DNA of 64,000 bases from Halieaceae bacterium (GCA_028282105.1 JANQIO010000178.1:21339-85338), one strand, 5' to 3'; counted from the first letter of the stretch, positions 9,054 through 16,846 are shown. Made by a program: numbers and translations. Notes: generated from the sequence alone by a model not told the origin.

Positions 9054-10394
9054 ATGTCACGGCTGACACTTTTCGGCAGACCAGCTGCCACGCAGACCGA
9101 CGCCCAGCCCACCACTGCGCCGGCCAACACCGATGCCCTCACCGGGCTGCACAGCCGTGAGCACATCCTCAAGCTGTTGCCCAAGTTGTTATCCCGCCCC
9201 GCCGAGGACGGTGTACGGGCGCTGGTGCATATACGACCGGATCGCTTCGGCGAGATCGATGAACGGCTGGGGCCGACCGCCAGTGACGCCGTGCTGCAAA
9301 AGCTCGCTGCCCGGCTCAAACAGATGCTTGCCACGAAGTGCCTCCTTGCCCGCTTCAGCGGCACCGGTTTTCTGGCGCTGGTCTCGCGCCCGGACATTGC
9401 CGAGATCAGGAGCCTGGCAGAGAGTATTCGCGAGGATATCAGCGCAGAACTGTTTGAAATCGGGGCGCAGTCGACATCATTGACGGTGAGCATCGGCGTG
9501 GTGGTATTGCCCAAACTCCCCAAAAGCGCCGAGCAGTCCATCACCATGGCACAGGCCGCTACTCGCGTTGCTCGCCAGGGGAGCGGCGACGCCGTGCACA
9601 TCGATGAGCCAGACGACGCAGAGTACAAACAGGACACCGAAGCCTCGCGCTGGGCCAAGCGCACCGCCGAGGCGCTGCAAAGCGACAGCTTCCGCCTGTT
9701 GTACCAGCCCATCGCCAAACTGGACGGCAGCAATTCCTTCAGCTTCGACGTGCTGATCCGCATGATCGCGGAAGACGGCAAGGAGCTGCCCCCCGGCGAC
9801 TTCCTGCCCGCAGCCGCCCAGGCCGGCCTGATGCCAGAGATCGACCGCTGGGTGATCAAGAACGCCTTCAAGGTGGCCGCCGCCCGGCACGCCCGGGGCA
9901 AGAAAACCCGTATCTTCGTGCGCCTGGCCGAGGACACCCTGCGCGACAGCCACTTCGCCGGCTGGCTGGGCCTGGAAGCCCTCAAGCACCGCCTCGACCT
10001 CGACAGCGTGGTGTTGCAGATCCCCGAGGAAGTGATCGAACGCCGCCTCCCTGCCGTGCGTGAGCTGAGCGCCATCTGCAACGACATCCACCTGAAGCTC
10101 TCCATGGCCAGCTCAGGTGAGCAGCTGCGTTATCTCAACCTGGTGAGGGAACTCAATCTCGACTTCCTGGTGCTGAACGGCAGCGAGGTCGGCAGCCTGG
10201 ATTCACCGCAGCTCGAGCAGATGATCATCGCGGTCAAGGAAAACAACACCCGCGTTATCGCCTCGAGAGTGGAAGGCGCCGCCGCCATGTCACGGCTCTA
10301 CCAGCTCGGCGTCGACTACGTCACCGGCTTCTACGTGCACCAGCCCGAGCAGGATATGGCCGACGATGTGCACCTGACAGGCGTCGCAGAGTAG
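9054..10394 (+). CDS. degenerate GGDEF-EAL domain protein
   Basis: About 446 residues: GGDEF-like domain (about 25-185) followed by EAL-like domain (about 205-440), with no membrane segment or sensor. Both active sites are broken. The GGDEF loop reads SGTGF at 102-106 and the EAL motif reads DVL at 232-234; the metal/catalytic loop expected as DDFG-G reads ASSGEQ. It therefore probably neither makes nor degrades cyclic-di-GMP and may act as a binding effector or protein scaffold, as in FimX or YdiV-type proteins. ATG 9054 was preferred over GTG 9000, because the latter sits in a hairpin. Confidence 0.8.
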   Translation: MSRLTLFGRPAATQTDAQPTTAPANTDALTGLHSREHILKLLPKLLSRPAEDGVRALVHIRPDRFGEIDERLGPTASDAVLQKLAARLKQMLATKCLLARFSGTGFLALVSRPDIAEIRSLAESIREDISAELFEIGAQSTSLTVSIGVVVLPKLPKSAEQSITMAQAATRVARQGSGDAVHIDEPDDAEYKQDTEASRWAKRTAEALQSDSFRLLYQPIAKLDGSNSFSFDVLIRMIAEDGKELPPGDFLPAAAQAGLMPEIDRWVIKNAFKVAAARHARGKKTRIFVRLAEDTLRDSHFAGWLGLEALKHRLDLDSVVLQIPEEVIERRLPAVRELSAICNDIHLKLSMASSGEQLRYLNLVRELNLDFLVLNGSEVGSLDSPQLEQMIIAVKENNTRVIASRVEGAAAMSRLYQLGVDYVTGFYVHQPEQDMADDVHLTGVAE

Positions 10395-10594
10395 CCCGCA
10401 GCCCCTGATCGCGGCGCTACGCCATCACTCTCCTCTCAGAAAAAACACGCGGTGGCAGGCCAATCGAAGGCGCGCTATGGTCTGTTACGTGAGCCCGGCA
10501 TTATCCGAAAGTCTGAGTGCGTTGGGGAACTCAAAACCGAGCCGTGACATACCGAAACTACCGCAGGTGTTTTGCGCGGGCTATTCACCTGGCT

Positions 10595-10601
10595 GTTAGG
10601 C
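10595..10601 (+). other. isolated GTTAGGC, integron core-site-like heptamer
   Basis: GTTAGGC fits the GTTRRRY right core of integron attC sites and lies just before the cupin gene, where a cassette would begin. A matching left core and the paired arms of a full attC were not found, and no integrase gene is in the window. Recorded as weak support for mobile origin of the following genes. Confidence 0.15.
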
Positions 10602-10618
10602 GCCCAATTGAGGCCATT

Positions 10619-10975
10619 ATGGAAATAGCAGATGTACTAACACTACTGGCGAGTAATCCGGAAGGATCCTTTCTGGAGTTTTCTCCATTCAATGGAAAGA
10701 GCTTTGGCACATGTAGTGTGACGGGTGTTTCACCTGGGTGGGAGATGCATCCGGATACTGATGAGTTTTTCTATGTCATTGAGGGGACCGTGGAGATCAC
10801 TCTCCTTGAAGCTGAACGCCAGCATTACATCGCACCGGCCGGCAGTTCATTTGTTGTTCCTCGCGGCGTATGGCACAAACCCGGGGCGCCCGAAGGGGCA
10901 AAATTCATCTACTTTACACCCGGGCAGTCACTGTATTCGGAGAGCGAGGACCCACGCATTGAAGACAACGCCTAA
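10619..10975 (+). CDS. cupin-domain protein
   Basis: A 118-residue single-domain cupin. Motif 1 reads HPDTDEFFYVIEG and motif 2 PRGVWHKPG, so the usual metal ligands (His, Glu, His) are largely present. The ATG at 10619 was chosen because the upstream frame has no cupin-like sequence. GC is visibly lower than in the flanking core genes, suggesting acquisition. The downstream NTF2-like gene overlaps its last 17 bases, so the two are probably translated together. Substrate unknown. Confidence 0.8.
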   Translation: MEIADVLTLLASNPEGSFLEFSPFNGKSFGTCSVTGVSPGWEMHPDTDEFFYVIEGTVEITLLEAERQHYIAPAGSSFVVPRGVWHKPGAPEGAKFIYFTPGQSLYSESEDPRIEDNA

Positions 10976-11324
10976 GCAAGTAATTGCAAAGTGGGTTGAT
11001 TCATTCAACAGTGCTGATGCCGATGCATTGGCTAACTTCTATACGGCTGACGCAATCAACTATCAGGTTGCAGAAAGTGAGATACATGGCCGAGACGCAA
11101 TACGAGAAATGTTTGAGAGAGAGTTTGCGACGGCGGAGATGGTTTGTATCGTCGAGAACATCTTTGAAGATGGGGAATGGGCCATCCTCGAGTGGCGAGA
11201 CCCTCTAGGCCTGCGAGGATGCGGCTTCTTTCATGTTATTGACGGCAAGATTGCGTATCAGAGGGGATATTGGGACAAGTTATCTTTTCTTCGCCAGCAT
11301 GGACTCCCTATTCCACATGATTAG
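10959..11324 (+). CDS. SnoaL/NTF2-like protein
   Basis: About 121 residues with the SnoaL/nuclear-transport-factor-2 pattern: N-terminal helix KWVDSFNSADADALANFY, then IHGRDAIREMFEREF, followed by beta strands ending in FFHVIDGKI. A TTG start at 10959 with GAGGA at 10945-10949 fits the start of the fold and overlaps the cupin stop. Such proteins are often small isomerases, cyclases or ligand-binding dimers. Pairing with a cupin suggests a common small-molecule job that cannot be named. AT-rich codon use supports horizontal origin. Confidence 0.72.
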   Translation: MKTTPKQVIAKWVDSFNSADADALANFYTADAINYQVAESEIHGRDAIREMFEREFATAEMVCIVENIFEDGEWAILEWRDPLGLRGCGFFHVIDGKIAYQRGYWDKLSFLRQHGLPIPHD

Positions 11325-11342
11325 TTGGCCCCCTGGCCAGTT

Positions 11343-11397
11343 GGGGCTATTCGCTCACTGCGCTCGCCGGGCGCAGCTACAGCTGCGCCGCAGCCCC
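11343..11397. repeat. long imperfect inverted repeat / hairpin
   Basis: Outer arms GGGGCT (11343-11348) and AGCCCC (11392-11397) enclose an inner perfect arm pair GGCGCAGCT (11370-11378) and AGCTGCGCC (11381-11389). The unpaired middle is asymmetric, as in attC sites or REP-like elements. It lacks a T-run and so is not a standard terminator. Identity is unresolved. Confidence 0.5.
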
Positions 11398-11453
11398 TGG
11401 CGTTCTTTTTGTAAATCGAGAAAAAGGTGACCAATCAGCTGAACCCGGCTTAA

Positions 11454-11624
11454 GCAATAATTGCCTGCTGCCGGCTGCTCAAACTAATTCAAGAAACAAG
11501 CCAAAATGCCGCAGAATTCCCAGGCCCGGGTTGGGAGCCGGTGTTTGAAAAACTGAATGAAGCGCTTCATAAGGCAAAGGAAGTTTTAGCTGCTCACGGC
11601 CCGGACCCCAAATACGTCGACTGA
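11454..11624 (+). pseudogene. possible 3' remnant of a small gene
   Basis: An open frame ending in TGA at 11622-11624 encodes a plausible soluble peptide (around EFPGPGWEPVFEKLNEAL and ending HGPDPKYVD) with amphipathic helix character. The frame has no ATG or TTG start between the upstream stop and the conserved-looking part; only an internal GTG at 11541 exists. It looks like the truncated end of a gene whose 5' part was lost at the adjacent hairpin. Family not recognised. Confidence 0.3.
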
Positions 11625-11660
11625 GAATAAAGCACTCGCGCAAATTACAAGTCGAGGATG

Positions 11661-11689
11661 CAAGGGGTCCAAGAGGTAAGACTCTTTGA
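11661..11689. repeat. split copy of GTCAGACTCC dispersed repeat
   Basis: CAAGGGGTC at the left and AGACTCTTTGA at the right match the two halves of the near-palindrome at 11719-11739 (read on the other strand), separated by about nine extra bases. Confidence 0.4.
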
Positions 11690-11718
11690 TGCTCCCGCGG
11701 ATACCAGCAAACTGCAAG

Positions 11719-11739
11719 TCAAGGAGTCTGACCCCTTGA
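11719..11739. repeat. dispersed near-palindrome, copy 1
   Basis: A 21-base near-palindrome: CAAGGAGTC on the left, GACCCCTTG on the right, one central base. It is repeated in opposite orientation at 12274-12292, so the two copies flank the membrane-protein gene at 11849-12250. A weaker copy lies far away at 49371-49391. Similar GGGGTCAGACTC elements are known as dispersed, often REP-like intergenic repeats in proteobacteria. Confidence 0.6.
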
Positions 11740-11848
11740 TACCTGGGCTACCCTCGGGATAGTTCGCCTCGCTGCCCGGGACCGTGTATTCATGACTCTT
11801 GCGGCTTAGAATCAGTAAACTGATATAGAAACGCCAGATTCGTAGCCA

Positions 11849-12250
11849 ATGGAAGATACAACAGCTTTCTCTACGCTTGCGCCAGCAGAGCTTCTCAGTC
11901 TCGCCAACGAATTCAATACGCTCGGCGGCACCTATTTTGCGATGTACCTAACTCTCGTTAGCGGGTATCTCGTTGCCGCATATCTCGCAGGTGCAAACTT
12001 GACTCGCGGTCAGGTGCGTCTGGTAAACGGCATGTTTACCCTGTCATCGATCTACTTCGTTTGGAGTACGATGACGATGTGGCTTGCGGGTGTATCCATT
12101 TACCTGGAAGCGGCAGATGAGGAATGGAAACGCAATCTGTATGTGACAGCGGGACTGAACTTACTCCTCACTATAGCAATGATAGTGGGCATTATCGCGA
12201 GCCTGCATTTCATGCATGGCGTTAGGACTAGGGCAAACAGAGAGAATTGA
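11849..12250 (+). CDS. small integral membrane protein
   Basis: 133 residues with three predicted membrane helices (about 28-50, 59-85 and 98-124). A short charged loop separates helices 2 and 3, and the C-terminal tail is positively charged. No enzymatic motif or named family is recognised. It is flanked by inverted copies of the 19-21-base dispersed repeat, which suggests it moved as a unit or sits in a repeat-rich island. Function unknown. Confidence 0.6.
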   Translation: MEDTTAFSTLAPAELLSLANEFNTLGGTYFAMYLTLVSGYLVAAYLAGANLTRGQVRLVNGMFTLSSIYFVWSTMTMWLAGVSIYLEAADEEWKRNLYVTAGLNLLLTIAMIVGIIASLHFMHGVRTRANREN

Positions 12251-12273
12251 GCCCGCCTTGCCTGCTCGAATTC

Positions 12274-12292
12274 AGGGGGTCAGACTCCTTGA
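12274..12292. repeat. dispersed near-palindrome, copy 2 (inverted)
   Basis: AGGGGGTCAGACTCCTTGA is the reverse complement of most of the element at 11719-11739. Together they flank the gene between them. Confidence 0.6.
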
Positions 12293-12339
12293 GAACGCAA
12301 AGGTTAGAGAGAGTGAACAAGACTGCTCAGAAAGAGACC

Positions 12340-12738
12340 ATGGGGTTTGGTCCTATTGCCGCCCTGGTCATTCTCGTGGGTTACCTGGGATTCGAGCTCA
12401 CGATGCTCAGTGCCCAGAAGTATCGAACGGAACCGCTGTTTGTGCATTACGAGTTTGTCACGGCTGATCAAGCCGTGATGCGTTGCGGCGACCCCGGCGC
12501 CGAGGAGCGGCAGCGATTTCAGTCGAACTTCCAGGCCGTTCGGCGCAAGGCCTTCGCGGACCTTCGGGAAACCAATCCGCAAGCTTCGCAGGATGAGCTT
12601 TCCCGCGAGCTCGATGCACTGGCCACACAACGCATCAGCGAGGTCGACGCCTTCATAGACGCCAATGGCTGCAAGCATAAAGACGTCTGGCGCTGGGTGA
12701 AACTGCACCAAGTGCGGGCGCGACTCAATTTGAAATAG
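12340..12738 (+). CDS. membrane-anchored hypothetical protein
   Basis: About 132 residues: one N-terminal membrane helix (residues 3-22) followed by a soluble, charged helical domain with two Cys. The open frame extends to a TTG at 12247 across the dispersed repeat. The ATG at 12340 was preferred, with GTG 12313 as an alternative. Most of the chain would lie in the periplasm or cytoplasm depending on orientation. No family recognised. It belongs to the run of small same-strand accessory genes here. Confidence 0.5.
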   Translation: MGFGPIAALVILVGYLGFELTMLSAQKYRTEPLFVHYEFVTADQAVMRCGDPGAEERQRFQSNFQAVRRKAFADLRETNPQASQDELSRELDALATQRISEVDAFIDANGCKHKDVWRWVKLHQVRARLNLK

Positions 12739-12767
12739 TGTATTGAACGCCTGCCAGGGAGGTGAAG

Positions 12768-13124
12768 GTGGAGTTGCTGTTCTCCTACGGAACGCTGCAG
12801 CAGAAGGACGTGCAGCTTGCCAACTTTGGCAGGGAGCTTGACGGTAGCCATGACCTGCTGCCCGGGTACGTGGTGGGTGAAATTGAGATAACCGACGAGC
12901 GGGTGCTTCGGGAAAGCGGCAAGCGTATGCATCCCATCCTCAAGTACACGGGTAATCCTGAAGACGCCGTCAGTGGCACCGTTTTCGAGATTACCGCAAG
13001 AGAGCTCGCACAAGCGGACGACTACGAAGTTGACGCCTACCAGAGAATCAGCGCGCTCCTGAGGTCCGGCCGCACATGCTGGATCTATGCAGACGCGAAT
13101 GAGGCGCCAGGCGGTCGCCAGTGA
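12768..13124 (+). CDS. gamma-glutamylcyclotransferase (AIG2)-like protein
   Basis: About 118 residues with the GGCT/AIG2 fold signature: FSYGTLQ at the N-terminus forms the glycine-rich substrate loop, and Glu87 in DDYEVDAY is at the place of the catalytic acid. GTG 12768 was chosen because GGGAGG (12757-12762) is five bases upstream. Members cyclise gamma-glutamyl amines or peptides to 5-oxoproline. This is of note because a 5-oxoproline operon lies 13 kb away, but no direct link is shown. Confidence 0.78.
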   Translation: MELLFSYGTLQQKDVQLANFGRELDGSHDLLPGYVVGEIEITDERVLRESGKRMHPILKYTGNPEDAVSGTVFEITARELAQADDYEVDAYQRISALLRSGRTCWIYADANEAPGGRQ

Positions 13125-13195
13125 TTTGCCGTGCAGAAATGCGCTTGCGTCACTCGTTTCCCACGCTCAGTCCCGGAACGCGGCGCTGAGTACAG

Positions 13196-13765
13196 ATGAT
13201 GTACTCCACGATCGTCATATCCGGCGCGCCCGGATCAGGGAAATCTACCGTGGCGGAACGCCTGAGTGCCGAGCTGAGGCTGCCCTTGCTCGCTAAGGAC
13301 GCCATCAAGGAGTCCCTGTTTCGCGCTATTGGCTGGGGTGATCGCGAGTTCTCCAGGAAGCTGGGCGCAGCCAGTTTCGAGGTGCTCCTCTCACTTGCCC
13401 TGTCCTTTTACCAGCGGGATATCCCGTTTATCCTTGAGTCGGCTTTCAGAAAGGATGATGGCCAGCTGCTATCGAATGCCCTCCCCGGCGCGATCTTTTT
13501 ACAAGTTCATTGTCACGCGGACAAAGCCGTCTGTTTGCGTAGATTCAGCGAACGTGACAGCGCCGGTCAGCGGCACCCAGGGCATGCTGATAGTGAAGGG
13601 GTATCGGACCTTAACAGCTATCTGGATGATGACCTGTTCGGCCCGCTGGCACTATCGGGCCGCTGCCTGGAAATCGATACCAATGACTTCCATAGAGATT
13701 CCTACGAGTCGGGGTATCGGGCGGTGGTGACGATGCTTAAGTCGAGAAAAAGCCAAGGAAGTTGA
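13196..13765 (+). CDS. P-loop AAA-type kinase-like ATPase
   Basis: A 189-residue nucleotide-binding protein: a clear Walker A (SGAPGSGKST) near the N-terminus, then a kinase-like core with the PFILESAF strand and a lid-type region rich in Arg (CLRRFSERD). It resembles the zeta-toxin/chloramphenicol-phosphotransferase/shikimate-kinase group of small-molecule kinases. No antitoxin is seen upstream. It is followed after five bases by another P-loop protein, so the two are probably an operon. Substrate unknown. Confidence 0.75.
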   Translation: MMYSTIVISGAPGSGKSTVAERLSAELRLPLLAKDAIKESLFRAIGWGDREFSRKLGAASFEVLLSLALSFYQRDIPFILESAFRKDDGQLLSNALPGAIFLQVHCHADKAVCLRRFSERDSAGQRHPGHADSEGVSDLNSYLDDDLFGPLALSGRCLEIDTNDFHRDSYESGYRAVVTMLKSRKSQGS

Positions 13766-13770
13766 GCGCA

Positions 13771-14253
13771 ATGCGGAAGGTTCTCATATTCGGTAACTCG
13801 GGCTCAGGCAAGTCAACGCTGGCAAAAGCGCTGCAGGACACCGACGGCCTTGCACACCTCGATCTGGACACGCTGGCCTGGCTGCCGACTTCTGAGCCTG
13901 AGAGACGACCCCTGTCAGAGTCGAAAGCAGATATCGATGCATTTCGCGAGGCGCATGAAGACTGGGTGATCGAAGGATGCTACGCCGACCTGATTGAACT
14001 GGCAGTCCCGCACGCCACCGAACTGTTCTTTATGGACCTTTCGGTCGAAGACTGTAAAGCCAATGCCAGGCGCCGACCCTGGGAACCCCACAAGTACGCG
14101 ACCAGGGAATCGCAGGATGCCAACCTGCCCATGCTGCTGGACTGGATTGCCCAGTATGAGGAGCGGGAGGGCCCTTTCTCCAGGGCTGCGCACCTATCGC
14201 TGTTCGAAGGCTTTACAGGCAAGAAAACACGCTTCACCCATAACGCACGCTGA
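13771..14253 (+). CDS. adenylate-kinase-like P-loop protein
   Basis: A 160-residue protein starting with MRKVLIFGNSGSGKST, a Walker A at 8-15, followed by HLDLDTLAW and WVIEGCYADL. These match the topology-modulation/FlaR-like small nucleoside-kinase family. AAGGAAG at 13755-13761 supports the ATG at 13771 rather than the TTG nine bases earlier. The family is thought to phosphorylate nucleotides, but members are poorly characterised. It pairs with the kinase-like gene upstream. Confidence 0.75.
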   Translation: MRKVLIFGNSGSGKSTLAKALQDTDGLAHLDLDTLAWLPTSEPERRPLSESKADIDAFREAHEDWVIEGCYADLIELAVPHATELFFMDLSVEDCKANARRRPWEPHKYATRESQDANLPMLLDWIAQYEEREGPFSRAAHLSLFEGFTGKKTRFTHNAR

Positions 14254-14339
14254 CGCTGAGAACAGGCTACACTCTCCGCCTGTACCGTCGTCGACCTGCC
14301 CCACCCCACTAGCCATTTCGTGAAGGAGAATCCAAGATC

Positions 14340-14741
14340 ATGGAAGCACTTATCGCCACCTACAGTTCTTCGATCACTGCCCTCGGTGCTGTTGCAGCAC
14401 TAATGCTTCTGCAGGTACTGGTTGTGGATCTACTGGGGATCATGAACAAACACGTGCCGGGCTCTCCGGTGGCGGCAGATCATTCCAACGCCTTGTTTCG
14501 CGCCACTCGCACCGTAGGGAATACCAACGAGAGCGTGGCTATTTTCATCTGCGCCCTGCTGTTCTGCCTGTTGTCTTCAGCGTCCCCTACTTATACCGCC
14601 TACGCGGCATGGGGCTATCTGTTGAGTCGCCTGGCATACGCAGTCTGCTACTACGCAAACCTGCAAATACTGCGCTCGGTGACCTTCGGCGTCTCCCTGC
14701 TCGCACTGGGCGCACTTATTTTCATTGGTGCCTTTACCTAG
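14340..14741 (+). CDS. MAPEG-family membrane protein
   Basis: 133 residues with four predicted membrane helices and the MAPEG hallmark of a polar loop after helix 1 (RATRTVGNTNES). MAPEG proteins are trimeric membrane enzymes, often with glutathione transferase or eicosanoid-type activity in eukaryotes; bacterial ones are mostly unassigned. AAGGAG precedes the ATG. It lies 25 bases upstream of the thioesterase gene and may be co-transcribed with it. Confidence 0.82.
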   Translation: MEALIATYSSSITALGAVAALMLLQVLVVDLLGIMNKHVPGSPVAADHSNALFRATRTVGNTNESVAIFICALLFCLLSSASPTYTAYAAWGYLLSRLAYAVCYYANLQILRSVTFGVSLLALGALIFIGAFT

Positions 14742-14766
14742 CACCCTCCCAAACTCAAGGATCAAC

Positions 14767-15123
14767 GTGGAACACAGAAAACTGGTACTGCCGGAATTCC
14801 TCAACGACCAGGGCTACCTGTTTGGCGGCAACTTGCTGAAGTGGGTGGACGAATCCGCCTATATCACCGCCAGCCTGGAGTTCCCGGGCAACCGGCTGGT
14901 GACCGTGTCGCTGAGTGAAGTCAACTTCAAGAACCCCATCCATCCCGGCGAACTGTTGTGCTTTGATGTGCAACGGGTCCGCAAGGGCACCACCTCGGTG
15001 ACCTACTCCATTGATGTTATCGGCGAGAAACTGGCCGGCACACGCTCGCCGCTGTTTGTCACCAAGATCACCTTTGTGAACGTCGCCGACGACGGCCAGC
15101 CTACCCCGATCAAAACCAGCTAG
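14767..15123 (+). CDS. acyl-CoA thioesterase, hotdog fold
   Basis: About 118 residues, a single hotdog domain of the YciA/BFIT type: GYLFGGNLLKWVDESAYI contains the helix that packs into the sheet and the catalytic Asp/Asn region, followed by NPIHPGELL. GTG 14767 is supported by AAGGA five bases upstream. It hydrolyses acyl-CoA to free acid and CoA; chain-length preference is not visible. Located after the MAPEG gene in a lipid-related neighbourhood. Confidence 0.85.
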   Translation: MEHRKLVLPEFLNDQGYLFGGNLLKWVDESAYITASLEFPGNRLVTVSLSEVNFKNPIHPGELLCFDVQRVRKGTTSVTYSIDVIGEKLAGTRSPLFVTKITFVNVADDGQPTPIKTS

Positions 15124-15223
15124 CCGCGCCGTGCCTCCCGGGCAAGAAGGCCAGGGCCGCTTCCGCTTTGAAGCAGCCGGCAATCTGCTTTAGCATGAGC
15201 GCAGTTGAGTTGCGGAGAAGCAC

Positions 15224-15760
15224 TTGCCGATTCTGCTTGTTCTCATCGCCGCCCTGACGGGCGGTGGCCATGACTGCCGCCATGCTGCCGGCAGCTGGGA
15301 CTGCGACGCCATGCTCTACCTGCTCGATGATTCCCCCGGTGTGCCGCAGCTTAAGGACCTGCGGCACATTGCCGATGTCACGCCCTCCCCTGACGTTACG
15401 GCTCAATCTGACACTGACACCCCTGCAATTAGTGAGCCTCCGGCACCCGACACACGCCCTGAAACTCCCACAAATTCGCCGGCACCGGTATCCCTTGCGA
15501 CACCTGTGGAAGGCTGGGCTGTGCAGATCGCCGCGTTTGGCGATCGGGACGCCGCAGAGCTGGGTGCGCAGCGCATTGGTATCGACAGCGTGAACATCGT
15601 GCCCACCCGCCGTGACGGGGAGGACTGGTATGTGTTGCTGCTGGGTATCTATCCGAGCCGGGAACAGGCCGAGCAAGCCGGGCTAGGCTATGCCGAAGAA
15701 TCCGGCGGCAGCTACTGGGTGCGCAACGCCGCTGCGCTGCCGAGGCCAGGCACTAACTAG
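15224..15760 (+). CDS. SPOR-domain protein
   Basis: 178 residues: a short hydrophobic N-terminus (probable secretion signal), a Pro/Thr/Ala/Asp-rich linker (about 60-100) and a C-terminal SPOR domain beginning at GWAVQIAAFGDRDAAE and ending near YWVRNAA. SPOR domains bind denuded glycan strands of septal peptidoglycan, so it likely acts in the envelope at division sites. The start is TTG with GGAGA just upstream. It overlaps the convergent cytochrome-like gene by eight bases. Confidence 0.8.
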   Translation: MPILLVLIAALTGGGHDCRHAAGSWDCDAMLYLLDDSPGVPQLKDLRHIADVTPSPDVTAQSDTDTPAISEPPAPDTRPETPTNSPAPVSLATPVEGWAVQIAAFGDRDAAELGAQRIGIDSVNIVPTRRDGEDWYVLLLGIYPSREQAEQAGLGYAEESGGSYWVRNAAALPRPGTN

Positions 15761-16331
15761 CCGCCTGGCGCCGCCAGGCGGCCACACGGAGCAGCAGCAG
15801 GGCCACACAGACTGCGGCAAACAGGTAGTGCTGCGGGCGGCCAGTCTGCACCGCATTCCCGACATAGCTCACCGTAAACGCCACCCAAATCAGGTAACCA
15901 CCCACCGTGTGCAGGCGTTTCCAGTGTTTGCCCAGGGCGCGAACAGAAGCATCGTTCGAAGTAAACGCCATGGCGTAGATGGCGGCATAGATCAGTGGAC
16001 CCGGGAATACTTCGAACTCAGACCAGTCACCCCAGACAAAATGGAACAGCACCACAATGCCCAGCAGGTGATAGGAATGGGAAATGGCAAAGGCGATCCC
16101 CAACTGGCGTCGCGCCTGCATCACCGGCCGCCAGCGGCCATCGGGTAACAGGCGGTGCAGCGAGGAAGCCGACCAGGCCAGGGCAAACAGCACCAGCGAG
16201 GAGCCGGCCGTCAGTCGTATGAAGGCGCCGGTTCCCGCCTGGGTAAACCCGCTGGACCAGCAGGCAGCCGCCGCCAGCGCTAGCGCCAGGGTGGTCACAG
16301 GTACAGCCAGGTTTTTCAGGTTCCAGGTCAT
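15753..16331 (-). CDS. ferric reductase-like / MsrQ-type haem membrane protein
   Basis: 192 residues with about six membrane helices. Conserved His residues in the membrane (AISHSYHLLGI, and KHWKRLHTVGGY) match the YedZ/MsrQ and ferric-reductase-like family that holds b-type haem and passes electrons from quinol or flavin to a periplasmic partner. No msrP partner gene is adjacent, so the electron acceptor is unknown. Single-gene unit transcribed opposite to the flanking genes. Confidence 0.78.
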   Translation of the reverse strand: MTWNLKNLAVPVTTLALALAAAACWSSGFTQAGTGAFIRLTAGSSLVLFALAWSASSLHRLLPDGRWRPVMQARRQLGIAFAISHSYHLLGIVVLFHFVWGDWSEFEVFPGPLIYAAIYAMAFTSNDASVRALGKHWKRLHTVGGYLIWVAFTVSYVGNAVQTGRPQHYLFAAVCVALLLLRVAAWRRQAAS

Positions 16332-16501
16332 GCGTGGAGTCTACACGCGACACCCGGGGAAAGGCGGGCAAATCCTGTTAAAAATGTGGCAAGGCGCTAG
16401 CGATTTCCGGCACAGGTCGAGCCACGGGCTCAGTGCGTCGGCCGCATCCGCCATAGAGTCCGGTACACTGTGCCCCGCCCCACAGCCAAAGGTTGCTTAC
16501 C

Positions 16502-16846
16502 ATGATCATCGTCGTCGCCAAAATCAGCTTCCACTCCCAGCAAGACCGCGATTTGGCCGTGGAACGCTCCGCGCCGATTCAGCAGGCGACGCGGGACCAG
16601 GAGCCGGGTTGCCTCGACTACTGTTTCGCGGCAGATCCCTGCGCACCGACGGTGATCCAGGTCTACGAACTGTGGCAGGACAGCGCCTCGCTGGCCGCGC
16701 ACTTCGACCACCCCAACTACCAGGCCATGGTCGAGCTGCTCTCGGGCCTGGGCTTTGTAGACAGCATTAACCGCGCTTACCTCACCGAGCGTGACGAGCC
16801 GGTCTATGGTGAGAATGGCGAGAAGAAAACCGCCTTCTTCGAGTAG
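16502..16846 (+). CDS. antibiotic biosynthesis monooxygenase-domain protein
   Basis: 114 residues forming one ABM dimeric alpha-beta barrel: MIIVVAKISF strand, QEPGCLDYCF, QVYELWQD and the HFDHPNYQAM helix are typical. This is the second ABM protein in the window; the other is tied to the RND pump. ATG 16502 begins directly with the first strand. The C-terminal tail is rich in charged residues. Likely substrate is a small redox-active aromatic, but this is a family-level inference. Confidence 0.82.
   Translation: MIIVVAKISFHSQQDRDLAVERSAPIQQATRDQEPGCLDYCFAADPCAPTVIQVYELWQDSASLAAHFDHPNYQAMVELLSGLGFVDSINRAYLTERDEPVYGENGEKKTAFFE

Larger units (their letters stand above)
11325..11848. other. 524-base non-coding stretch with hairpin, gene remnant and repeats
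   Basis: No intact gene was found. It holds a long imperfect inverted repeat (11343-11397), an open frame without start codon (11454-11624) that looks like a gene 3' end, a split copy (11661-11689) and a full copy (11719-11739) of the GTCAGACTCC repeat, and the leader of the membrane-protein gene at 11849. The composition suggests the scar of past insertions. Confidence 0.6.

Noticed and set aside
11343..11397. Genuine integron attC site
   Set aside because: Arms pair, but no RYYYAAC/GTTRRRY cores at the expected places and no integrase; left as an unclassified inverted repeat.
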